51,133 nucleotides of DNA from Streptomyces sp. S3(2020) (GTDB lineage Bacteria > Actinomycetota > Actinomycetes > Streptomycetales > Streptomycetaceae), in assembly GCF_013044505.1 (NCBI RefSeq), contig NZ_JABERD010000059.1, positions 1-51,133 on the forward strand, read 5' to 3'. The notes beneath the pieces were generated by a model. That model saw only the letters and a list, made by a program, of their open reading frames with translations, made no database searches and was not told the origin of the DNA. Below are positions 42,819 through 50,819 of the stretch, in pieces. Each line of letters begins with the position of its first letter. The stretch's first letter is position 1. A program made the translations under genes and the position numbers.

Positions 42819-44579
42819 GTGACCCGCTGGCTGTGGTGCGATGCTGACGTGGGCCAGCAGGTCAGGCATGAGGGCGAGGGGGCGTGGGAGGGCGGCCCCG
42901 CGTTCTGGGACGCATGGTCGGCGCAGGTGCAGGAGCTGCTGGGCCAGATCCTGGACGGGACGCCGGCAGCGGTCGGCGTGCTGGACACCGAGTTGCGCTA
43001 CCGGTACGTCAACCCCACCCTGGCCCGGATGAACGGGGTCCCTGCCGACAAGCACCTGGGGCGCACCGTCGCCGAGATCGTGCCCGACGTCGAGGCCCGC
43101 GAGGACGTCCTGCACACGGTTGTCGCCGATGGCATCGCGCGGGAGACGGTCTCCAGCGGCCACACCCGGGCCGACTCCCCGCTGGAGCGCCGTTACTGGC
43201 ACGGCGCCTACCACCGCCTCGAACAAGGCGGCCGGCCAGTGGGTATCGTTGGCATCCTGCTGGAGATCTCCGCCGCCCGGCACGAGCAGCGCGAGCTGGA
43301 GCGGGCCCGGGAGCGCCTCGCGCTGCTCGATGAGGCCGCTACCCGCATCGGCACCACCCTGGACATGGACACCACCTGTCAGGAACTCGCCGAGTTCCTG
43401 GTGGAGATGCTCGCCGACGCCGCCACCGTGGAGGTCTTCCCCGAGCACGGCACCAGCAGGGTGCCGCGGGACGGGTCGCTGCGGCTGCGGCGGGCGGCCA
43501 TGGCCTCGGTGCCCGAGCTGGAGGTGGCGCTGCGGCCGCTCGGGGTGCCCGGCACGTACGTGGATTACCAGCCCGGCTCGTCCATCCCCCGCTGTCTGCA
43601 GACACGACAGCCGGTGATCGACAACGTGCCCGACGACGCAGAACTGGGCCGGGTCGCTCCCGGCGCCGGGCGGGTGGCGGCGTACCGGGCGGCGGGCATC
43701 CACTCCGCGCTGATCGTGCCGCTGACCGCCCGAGGCCATGACGTCGGCACGGTCAGCATGGTCCGGGCGGGCACCTCGCCACTGTTCGACGAGGCCGACG
43801 CGGTGATCGCCCAGGACCTGGCCGGCCGGGCGGCGATCAGCTTGGACAACGCCCGCCGCTACACCGCCGAACACAACGCCGTCGTCCAACTGCAGCGCGC
43901 CCTGCTGGCCGAGCCCGGACGCCCGCACCCAGACCTCGACGTCGCCTACCACTACCGGCCCGCCGGGCGCGGGGTGCTGGTGGGCGGGGACTGGTTCGAG
44001 ACCGTCGCCCTCGATCGCGGGCGGACCCTGCTGGCGGTGGGCGACGTGATGGGCCACGGCATCCAGGCCGCCGCCGCGATGAGCCGCTACCAGGCGATGC
44101 TCCGCGTCGTCGCCGCCCGCGAACCCCGCCCCGACCGCATCCTGGTCGAACTCGACCACCTGCTGCACACCACCGGCGCCGAGCGCCCGGCGACCTGCGT
44201 GATCGCCGTCGCCGACCCGGCGGAGGGCACCTGCATGTGCGCCAGCGCTGGCCATCTGCCGCCCGTGATGTTCGGCCCCGACGGCCAGTCCGCGTTTCTG
44301 CCGGTGGCGCCGGGACCGCCGCTGGGCACCGGCCACGGCCGCTACACCTCACTCACCGTGCCCTGGGAGAGAGACGCCACACTCCTGCTGTACACCGACG
44401 GCCTGGTCGAACGTCGCCACGAGGACATCGACGCCTCCCTGGCCCGCCTCACCCGCATCCACGCCGGTACGGCCCCTGCCGACCTGATCGGCCAGGTCCT
44501 CGCCCGGGTCGCCCCGGACGACCCGGAGGACGACATCGCCCTGCTCGCCGCCCGCCCCACGCGACAACGGTCGGCCTGA
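42819..44579 (+). CDS. PAS-GAF-PP2C (SpoIIE/RsbU-type) phosphatase
   Basis: This protein of about 586 residues has three domains. The PAS domain spans about residues 45-150 (ILDGTPAAVGVLDTELRYRYVN). The GAF domain spans about 165-345 (LALLDEAATRIGTTLDMDTTCQELAEFL, ending AAISLDNARRY). The PP2C/SpoIIE domain spans about 365-580 (VGGDWFETVAL, GDVMGHGIQAAAAMSRYQ, CASAGHLPPVM, LLLYTDGLVERR, DDIALLA), with metal-binding Asp residues intact. It should dephosphorylate a STAS protein such as the one at 39017. The start is uncertain; GTG 42819 is chosen for its overlap with a short leader frame, with GTG 42849 as alternative. Confidence 0.88.
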   Translation: MTRWLWCDADVGQQVRHEGEGAWEGGPAFWDAWSAQVQELLGQILDGTPAAVGVLDTELRYRYVNPTLARMNGVPADKHLGRTVAEIVPDVEAREDVLHTVVADGIARETVSSGHTRADSPLERRYWHGAYHRLEQGGRPVGIVGILLEISAARHEQRELERARERLALLDEAATRIGTTLDMDTTCQELAEFLVEMLADAATVEVFPEHGTSRVPRDGSLRLRRAAMASVPELEVALRPLGVPGTYVDYQPGSSIPRCLQTRQPVIDNVPDDAELGRVAPGAGRVAAYRAAGIHSALIVPLTARGHDVGTVSMVRAGTSPLFDEADAVIAQDLAGRAAISLDNARRYTAEHNAVVQLQRALLAEPGRPHPDLDVAYHYRPAGRGVLVGGDWFETVALDRGRTLLAVGDVMGHGIQAAAAMSRYQAMLRVVAAREPRPDRILVELDHLLHTTGAERPATCVIAVADPAEGTCMCASAGHLPPVMFGPDGQSAFLPVAPGPPLGTGHGRYTSLTVPWERDATLLLYTDGLVERRHEDIDASLARLTRIHAGTAPADLIGQVLARVAPDDPEDDIALLAARPTRQRSA

Positions 44580-44615
44580 GCGGCGCGGAAGGCGCTGCCC
44601 GGCGGGTGCCCGGTG

Positions 44616-45012
44616 TCACCCGGCCGCGGGCGGGGCGTCCAGCTGTGCGGCCCGCAGGACCTGGATGTCCATCTCGACGCGGATGGTGGTGCCGATCGCC
44701 GGCGATGTCGTGGGCGAGCATCTTCTGCCAGGGCAGGGCGAAGTCCTCGCGGTGCAGCTCGGTCACGGCCTTGCAGGCCGCACGCTGCTCCCCCTCCATG
44801 CCGGTGCCCAGCCCGAGGTAGCTGGTCTCCAGTTTCACGGTCCTGGAGACGCCGTGCAGCTCCAGCGCCCCGGTCACCTCCCAGTGCGAACCGCCACGGT
44901 GCACGAAGTCGCCGCCGTCGAAAAGCAGATAGGGGTGGGCGGCGGCGAGGAAGTCCGGCGAGCGCAGGCGGTCATCCCGCATCTGCACACCCTGTGTGAA
45001 CCGGGCACACAC
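44616..45012 (-). pseudogene. YceI-family gene remnant (5' truncated and frameshifted)
   Basis: The readable part matches the YceI lipocalin-like family: MRDDRLRSPDFLAAAHPYLLF, WEVTGALELHGVSRTVKLE and EDFALPWQKML. The N-terminal 70 or so residues of the family (the FARHAMV region) are absent and not found upstream. Near 44705 one extra G breaks the frame: read with the G removed, the protein would continue IGTTIRVEMDIQVLRAA and end at the TGA at 44616-44618. The shift could be a sequencing error, but the missing 5' part cannot be. Confidence 0.7.
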
Positions 45013-45227
45013 TCCGCTTTCCTGCGCGCGCTGTTGTCCCGCAGGCCATCACGGTTCACTGGAGGCTGCGCCACGCGAGTCGGCCCGGTGGGGGGAATGG
45101 GCGGCACCGCCCGGTCCGGCCCCGAATCCGGCCGGGCACCGCTCAGGGAACGGCTGGCGCGGCTCCGCTTAAGCCCGGCGCCCCGCCCTTCCCGGCCAGG
45201 CCGCAGCCGCGTGCTGATCGGACCTCA

Positions 45228-47762
45228 TCAGGTTTCCATCGCGGTCCCTGCAGTGCCGAAGTCCAGAGCGTCGTGGTCGAGGGGCTGTTCGGCCCAGATG
45301 ATTTTTCCGTCTCCTGTGTAGCGGGTGCCCCAGCGCCGGGTGACCTGGGAGATCAGGAACAGGCCGCGTCCACCTTCGTCGGCCGTGCGGGGGTGGCGCA
45401 GGTGTGGGGCGGAGTTGCTGGCGTCGAAGACCTCGCAGATCAGGGTGTGTTCCAGGATCAGGCGCAGTTGGATGGGCCCGGTCGCGTGCCGGATGGCGTT
45501 GGTGACGAGTTCGCTGACGACGAGCTCGGTGGTGTCGGTCAGGTCCTCGCGCCCCCAGACGATGAGCTGGCGGGTGGCCATGTTCCGGGCCTGGGCGACG
45601 ACCGCCGGGTCGCTGGGCAGATCCCACGAGGCGACATGGCCGGCATCCAGGCCGCGGGTCCGGGCCAGAAGCAGGACGGCGTCGTCGGTGAGAGGGCGAG
45701 CCGGCGCGAGTTCGTCGACGACGTGCCGGCACAGGTGCTCCAGCGAAAGCCCGGGTGCCGCCAGCGCACGGCGGAGACCGTCCCTCCCCGCGTCCGGTTC
45801 GTCGATCAGGCCGTCGGTGTAGAGGGCCAGCACGCTGCCTTCGGCCAGCGTCAGCTCGATGGACTCGAACGGCAGCCCGCCGATGCCCAGCGCGGGTCCT
45901 TGTGGCAGGTCAGGGAAGCCAGGTGCAGCGCCTGGGGTGATGATCGCCGGGGTGGGGTGGCCCGCACTCGCCATGACGCACCGCAGGCTCACCGGGTCGT
46001 AGATCACGTACAGGCAGCTGGCCCCGGTCGCCCCCGCAGCGCCTCTCCCGCCCACCTGGTGTCCTCCGGCACCGCCGGTCTGTTCCTCGCGGGCCGCCTG
46101 GGTGATGAGGTCGTCGAGGTGGGCGAGCACTTCCTCGGGTGGCAGATCGAGGTCGGCGAGGGTGCGTACGGCGGTGCGCAGCTGTCCCATGGCAGCGACT
46201 GCCTCGATGCCGTGGCCTGGGACCTCGCCCACCACCAGGGCGACCCGGGCCCCGGACAGCGGTATGACGTCGTACCAGTCGCCGCCCAGCGCGGACAGTT
46301 CATCACCCGGCCGGTAGTGCGCGGCCGCCTGAACCGCCTGCTGCGCGGGCATGCCGTGCGGCAGAAGACTGCGCTGCAGCACCAGCGCGGCGGTGTGCTC
46401 GCGGGCGTAGCGGCGGGCGTTGTCCAGGCATACGGCGGCGCGCGCGACGAGTTCCTCGGCGAGGCGCAGGTCTTCCTCGTCGAACGGCTCGTCGTTCTGT
46501 GCGCGGATGAAGGTGGCCACGCCCAGGGCGGTGCCGCGGGCGAGGAGCGGCACCACCATCGCCGTGTGCGGCCTGGACGCACCGCCCGTCAGAATGCCGC
46601 CGGCCCACCACGCGGCCTCGGAGTCCAGGTGCGCGGTCCGCCGGGACCGGCCGTCGGCCAGTACCTGCCACAGGGGTGAAGTGGCGTCGTACCCGACCGC
46701 CGTGTCCGCGCCCTGCGCGTACGCTCCCCGCCGGCCCAGGCGCAGCAGCCGTTCGCCGGGACCGTCGCCGGCCCGTCTGGGCACCGGCTCCGCGCCGGTG
46801 GCCGCCGACTCCAGCAGGTCGACGACGACGCAGTCGGCCAGCTCGGGCACCGCCACGTCGGCCAGGTCCTGCGCGGTGCTGCCCACGTCCAGGCTGCGGC
46901 CGATCTGCTCACTGGCCCGGCCCAGCAGGGCGAGGCGTTGCTGGGCCCGGTAGCGGTCGGTGGTGTCGAACACCGAGTAGCACACCCCCAGCGGGTGGCC
47001 GAGATCGTCGTCGATGCGCACGAACGACATCACATGAGCATGGTCCCGGTGCGGGTCCGACCGGGTGCGGCCCACGTGCTCCAGGCCGACGACCGGCTCA
47101 CCGCTGTGCAGGACCCGGCGCATGTACATCTCCAGGACCTCGGCGTTCAGGCCCGGCTGGATCTCCGCGAGCCTGCGCCCCAGACGTTCGGCGGCCGTCC
47201 CGCCGCCGAAGTGCTCCAGCGCGGCGTTCGACCACACGCACCGCAGCTCTGCGTCCACCACCGCCAGCCCCACCGGGGACCGCACCGGCAGCTGGGCCAG
47301 CACGGCCGGGCCCAGCCCCCACACCGCGGACAGCGCCGCGTCCGCCGCCGACACCAGCCAGCTCGCCTGGCCCGTCTCCTCCGGCAGCCGCACCACCCGC
47401 ACCTCGACCGGCGTCGGCCGCCCGTCGGCGTGCCGCACCGAGACCACCCCCGACCAGCCGCCGTCCGCCCGGCACCGCTGAACCAGCTCGGACACCCGCA
47501 CCCCGTTGTCCGACACCAGCAGTCCCACCGCAGGCCGACCGACCACTTCCGATGCCGCATAGCCCAGCAGCCGCTCGGCCGTCCCCGGCCACCCGACGAC
47601 CACCCCACGACCGTCCAGGAGCAGCTCGGCCGCCCGTGCCAGGCCACCCACCGCGTCCGCTCTGACGCCGACTTTCACCTCGGGTATCCCCACAACCACC
47701 GGCTCCGTTCTCCTCGCGCCCGCCCGCCGCTCCCTTTCTTCCCGCTCTGTCGGCCTTGTCAC
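45228..47762 (-). CDS. PAS-PAS-GAF-PP2C phosphatase with C-terminal RsbW-type ATPase
   Basis: This protein of about 844 residues has two PAS domains (around residues 20-130 and 145-265), a GAF domain (275-445), a PP2C/SpoIIE domain (about 470-690: LGGDWYDVIPL, GEVPGHGIEAVAAMGQLR, ASAGHPTPAI, ALYTDGLIDEP) and a HATPase_c domain (about 705-820: TELVVSELVTNAIRHATG, DEGGRGLFLISQV). Linking phosphatase and anti-sigma-kinase-type ATPase in one chain is common in Streptomyces. It probably senses a small molecule or redox cue and acts on STAS proteins. GTG 47762 is preferred, with AGGTGA upstream; an in-frame start eleven codons earlier exists. The 182 bases beyond it (to 47944) have no gene. Confidence 0.9.
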   Translation of the reverse strand: MTRPTEREERERRAGARRTEPVVVGIPEVKVGVRADAVGGLARAAELLLDGRGVVVGWPGTAERLLGYAASEVVGRPAVGLLVSDNGVRVSELVQRCRADGGWSGVVSVRHADGRPTPVEVRVVRLPEETGQASWLVSAADAALSAVWGLGPAVLAQLPVRSPVGLAVVDAELRCVWSNAALEHFGGGTAAERLGRRLAEIQPGLNAEVLEMYMRRVLHSGEPVVGLEHVGRTRSDPHRDHAHVMSFVRIDDDLGHPLGVCYSVFDTTDRYRAQQRLALLGRASEQIGRSLDVGSTAQDLADVAVPELADCVVVDLLESAATGAEPVPRRAGDGPGERLLRLGRRGAYAQGADTAVGYDATSPLWQVLADGRSRRTAHLDSEAAWWAGGILTGGASRPHTAMVVPLLARGTALGVATFIRAQNDEPFDEEDLRLAEELVARAAVCLDNARRYAREHTAALVLQRSLLPHGMPAQQAVQAAAHYRPGDELSALGGDWYDVIPLSGARVALVVGEVPGHGIEAVAAMGQLRTAVRTLADLDLPPEEVLAHLDDLITQAAREEQTGGAGGHQVGGRGAAGATGASCLYVIYDPVSLRCVMASAGHPTPAIITPGAAPGFPDLPQGPALGIGGLPFESIELTLAEGSVLALYTDGLIDEPDAGRDGLRRALAAPGLSLEHLCRHVVDELAPARPLTDDAVLLLARTRGLDAGHVASWDLPSDPAVVAQARNMATRQLIVWGREDLTDTTELVVSELVTNAIRHATGPIQLRLILEHTLICEVFDASNSAPHLRHPRTADEGGRGLFLISQVTRRWGTRYTGDGKIIWAEQPLDHDALDFGTAGTAMET

Positions 47763-47944
47763 AGCATCACCTGTGAAGGACGGGTGCGCACCCACGCGCG
47801 CGAGGGCCCCTCGTGTGTGGCGGAGTGCCGCAGCAGTAGAGCGCGGGCTACGGCTGCTCCGTCACCAGTGACGGCGTTCCGCGGATAGGGAAGCCGCGCG
47901 GCGCGGAGAACGTGGTCGTCGAGGACTCGGGCCGCGTCGTCAGG

Positions 47945-48682
47945 TCAGTGCCGGGGCTCCAGCTGCACGAAGCCCTGGCCTGACGCCGCGGGCAGCGGCG
48001 CCTCCGGCTGATACAAGAAGGGCGCCAGCGCGGGCACGGCCCGGTAGGCGAAGACGGACTCCGTGGTTCCCAGGATCCCCGGCGAGTTCACGAGGTAGGG
48101 CAGTTCCATCTCCAGGTACTGCCTGCCCGCGCTGATCTGGTCGGCGTCGGGCTGCCAGCCCGGTGGCATCCGGTCGCCGCGCAGTGCGTCGGCCACCATG
48201 CGCGTGCAGAGGTCGTGGAACGCGGGGAACGTCTGCTCCGCGCGGGTGATCTGCTCGCGCGCATCCCGGTAGGCCGGGGTCTCGAAGCCGTCCGAGATGT
48301 ACAGGACCCGGCACCGGGATGTGTCTACCCCGCTGTCCTTGACGGCCCGGGTGATCCGGTTGGTCATCTGCCGGACATCGCGGTACGCGCGGGCTCGTGC
48401 GTGTTTGGGTGCGTAGCCGCGGCCGAGGTAGGTGCACGCGGCCATCTCGACGTGTGCGGTCACCATGTCCACCCGCGCGAACCGCTCATCCGCCCAGTGC
48501 AGCAGGGCGGTGAGCCGTTCCTGTGAGAAGAAGCCGCTGCCCGGGCTGACGCCGATCACGATGTGCCGGCGCCGGTCCAGGATGCCGGCGCACCGCTGCG
48601 TGAACGGCGACACGGTGAATGGCCCGTCGGTGCGCGCAGCCGGGCTGGCTGTGGTGGTGGAGCTGAGCGCCCAGTTCTTCAC
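47945..48682 (-). CDS. tRNA-dependent cyclodipeptide synthase (CDPS)
   Basis: This is a 245-residue protein. CDPSs hijack two aminoacyl-tRNAs to make a diketopiperazine. Aligned with AlbC, the nucleophile is Ser46 in IGVSPGSGFFSQERL. The catalytic Tyr and Glu are Tyr189 and Glu193 in YLEMELP, followed by NSPGI. The aminoacyl-pocket Tyr is Tyr213 in SVFAYRAV. Unlike the two known subfamilies (NYH and XYP), Asn40 is replaced by Ser49 and His203 by Arg214. The GTG at 48682 with AGGGA upstream is the preferred start. It is downstream of, and in the same direction as, a KASIII-ACP-ketosynthase set. Product amino acids cannot be predicted. Confidence 0.9.
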   Translation of the reverse strand: MKNWALSSTTTASPAARTDGPFTVSPFTQRCAGILDRRRHIVIGVSPGSGFFSQERLTALLHWADERFARVDMVTAHVEMAACTYLGRGYAPKHARARAYRDVRQMTNRITRAVKDSGVDTSRCRVLYISDGFETPAYRDAREQITRAEQTFPAFHDLCTRMVADALRGDRMPPGWQPDADQISAGRQYLEMELPYLVNSPGILGTTESVFAYRAVPALAPFLYQPEAPLPAASGQGFVQLEPRH

Positions 48683-48818
48683 GCGTGAGTCCCTGCTGTG
48701 ATCAGCCGACTGTGTCGGTCCGTTCCGAAACACGCGGACATGGAATGTCTGTTCATCCGTCTCTGCCTGAGATCAGTTCCGTCCCGAGTTCCACTCGAAT
48801 GACGTGTCAGGGCTGCGT

Positions 48819-48834
48819 GCCGTCGTATGACGGC
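48819..48834 (-). terminator. Small hairpin between ketosynthase and CDPS
   Basis: GCCGTC-GTAT-GACGGC is a perfect 6-bp stem 43 bases after the ketosynthase stop. The 194-base gap (48683-48876) also contains GACATGGAATGTC-type small palindromes. It may separate the CDPS from the operon upstream, so the CDPS may have its own promoter. Confidence 0.4.
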
Positions 48835-48876
48835 GTGATCGAGTGAGTTCGGAGTGCGGCTCCGGCGGGAGCGCCG

Positions 48877-50091
48877 TCACGGGGCGGTGAAGGCGAGCAC
48901 CGTGTTGTGGCCTCCGAAGCCCAGGGAGTGGCTGAGGGCGAGGCGGACGGGGTGGGGGCGGGGGGATTGGGTGATGAGGTCGATGCCGCTGGTGGTGGCG
49001 TCGGCGGCGGTGAAGTTGGCGGTGGGTGGTGTGGCGGCGTGGGCGATGGTCAGGACGGTGAGGGCGGCCTCGATGGCGCCGGCGGCGCCCATGGTGTGTC
49101 CCAGGGCGCCTTTGGCGGAGGTGACGGAGGGCGGCCGGCGGGGGTAGAGGTCGCGGATCACGGTGGCTTCCACGCTGTCGTTGAGCGGGGTGCTGGTGCC
49201 GTGGGCGTTGATGTGGTCGACGTCGTCGGGGTCGGCGCCCGCCTGGGCGAGGGCGGTGCGGGTCGCCGCCCGCAGACCCGCCCCCTCGGGGTGAGGGGCC
49301 GTCGGGTGGTGGGCGTCGCTGGTGGTGCCGTGGCCGGCGAGGCGGGCCAGGGTGCGGGCACCGCGGGCGTCGGCGTGGCGTCGGCGTTCGAGGACGAGAA
49401 TGCCGGACCCCTCGCCGAGTACGAAGCCGTCGCGGTCCTTGTCGAAGGGGCGGGAGGCATGGTCGGGGTCGTGGCTGCGCTTCGACAGGGCGCCCATTTT
49501 GGCGAAGGCGGCGGCGCACAGGGGGGTGACCATGGCGTCGGTGCCGCCGGCGAGGGCGATGTCGCAGGCCCCGGTTTGCAGGAGCAGGCAGGCGGTGATG
49601 AGGGCGGTGGCCCCGGAGGCGCAGGCGGTGGAGGTCTGCAGGGAGGGGCCGGTGATCCCGAGGTCCAGGGCGAGGTGGCCGGCCGTCATGTTGGGGAGGA
49701 AGGCGGGCATGGTGAGCGGGGACAGAGCGGCGGGGCCGGTGGTGAGGAACTTGTGGTGCTGGGCTTCGAGGGTGTCGATGCCGCCGGCCGCGGTGCCGAT
49801 GACCACCGCCACGCGGGCGGGATCCCAGTCGGCCGGGTCCAGGCCGGCGGAGTCGAGGGCCTCCCGTGCGGCGGTCAGCAGGAACCGGGTGCCGCGGTCG
49901 AAGCGCCACAGACGGCCCCGGCCTGCGGGGAGGTCCGGGACCCGGCAGGACATCGTCACCGGCAGGTCGCTCAGCACGGGGTCGGTGCGCGCGGTGGACC
50001 GGGCGGCGCACACCGTCTCCCAGGTGTCCTGCACGCCGATGCCGCCGGGCGTGACGAGGCCGATGCCGGTCACGGCCACCTCGCCGATCAC
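48877..50091 (-). CDS. FabF-like beta-ketoacyl-ACP synthase
   Basis: This 404-residue thiolase-fold ketosynthase has the Cys-His-His triad: Cys157 in STACASGATAL, His297 in NAHGTSTPLND and His332 in KGALGHTMGAAG with Lys327. It condenses malonyl-ACP with an acyl-enzyme, as in type II fatty acid or polyketide synthesis. It ends with the usual SLGFGGHN block. The GTG start overlaps the ACP stop (GTGA, 50088-50091). No chain-length-factor partner is seen, so it is not a classical aromatic PKS pair. The gap to the CDPS is 194 bases. Confidence 0.93.
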   Translation of the reverse strand: MIGEVAVTGIGLVTPGGIGVQDTWETVCAARSTARTDPVLSDLPVTMSCRVPDLPAGRGRLWRFDRGTRFLLTAAREALDSAGLDPADWDPARVAVVIGTAAGGIDTLEAQHHKFLTTGPAALSPLTMPAFLPNMTAGHLALDLGITGPSLQTSTACASGATALITACLLLQTGACDIALAGGTDAMVTPLCAAAFAKMGALSKRSHDPDHASRPFDKDRDGFVLGEGSGILVLERRRHADARGARTLARLAGHGTTSDAHHPTAPHPEGAGLRAATRTALAQAGADPDDVDHINAHGTSTPLNDSVEATVIRDLYPRRPPSVTSAKGALGHTMGAAGAIEAALTVLTIAHAATPPTANFTAADATTSGIDLITQSPRPHPVRLALSHSLGFGGHNTVLAFTAP

Positions 50092-50357
50092 TGTGCGGCC
50101 TGGTGTCCCGGGGCGGGTTCGCCCGCGTCCAGCAGCGCGGTCACCGCACGGGCCACGTCGGCGACGGTGAGCTCACCGGAGGCGCCCGAGTCGTCGAGCG
50201 GGATCTGCCACTGCTCCTGGAGGGTGACGTAGAGCTCGACGACGGCGAGGGAGTCCAGTTCCAGGGTGTCGAGGGTGGCGTCCGGGGCGATGCGGTCGGG
50301 GTCGACCTCGAACTTGTCGCTGAGGAGGGTCACGAGGTGGTCGTAGACGCGGTCCAC
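50088..50357 (-). CDS. Acyl carrier protein
   Basis: This is an 89-residue ACP. The phosphopantetheine attachment serine is Ser36 in TLELDSLAVVELY, and the rest is the four-helix acidic fold (FEVDPDRIAPDATL, LTVADVARAVTALLD). The short tail ends in GEPAPGHQAAQ. The GTG start has AAGGAG 6 bases upstream and lies inside the end of the KASIII gene; the stop overlaps the ketosynthase start. It should carry the chain made by KASIII and the ketosynthase. Confidence 0.93.
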   Translation of the reverse strand: MDRVYDHLVTLLSDKFEVDPDRIAPDATLDTLELDSLAVVELYVTLQEQWQIPLDDSGASGELTVADVARAVTALLDAGEPAPGHQAAQ

Positions 50358-50819
50358 GGGTGGCTCCTTGAGAGGTCAGGGGTGCACAGGGGGGTGGTGT
50401 CGAGATCAGTGGGCGGTGCTTCGGTGGCCGGGACGGCGGCGGGCCAGTGCAGGGCGACGGAGGCCCAGGTCAGGCCGCCGCCGAAGGCGGTCAGCAGGGA
50501 GCGCTCGCCGGGTGGAACGGCCTGGTGGACGGCCGGGTCGGCCAGGACGAGGGGGATGGAGGCGGCCGCAGTGTTGCCGAGGTCGCGGATGTTGCCGAAC
50601 CGGTGGGCGGGCGCGATGCCCAGGCGCTCGGCGACGGAGTCCAGGATGCGCTGGTTGGCCTGGTGGCCGACGAAGGCCCGTACCGTGTCAGGGGCCCAAC
50701 CTGCCTGTTGGAGCGCTGAGTTGGCGGACTGCGTCATGCGGCGTACGGCGTGGGCGTAGACCGTGCGGCCCTGCATGCTGAAGTGACGCGCGGCCGGGTC
50801 GGCGGGTGGCAGGTGCTGG
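50330..50819 (-). CDS. KASIII (FabH-like) synthase, 5' part missing
   Basis: The C-terminal part of a 3-oxoacyl-ACP synthase III is readable from about 50819. The visible blocks are VRAFVGHQANQRILDSVAE with the catalytic His, FGNIRDLGNTAAASIPLVLAD with the catalytic Asn, and LTAFGGGLTWASVALHWP. The Cys-bearing N-terminal half is not in the window because the sequence beyond 50819 is corrupt. The protein has a C-terminal extension of about 40 residues past the FabH core, overlapping the ACP start by 28 bases. KASIII starts chains from an acyl-CoA. It heads the KASIII-ACP-KS set. Confidence 0.88.

Noticed and set aside
48150..48175. CTGCCA flanked by complementary GGG/CCC in the CDPS gene as another copy of the leader hairpin
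   Set aside because: It is inside coding sequence, lacks the TTGGAG hairpin and linker, and codes for conserved-region residues.
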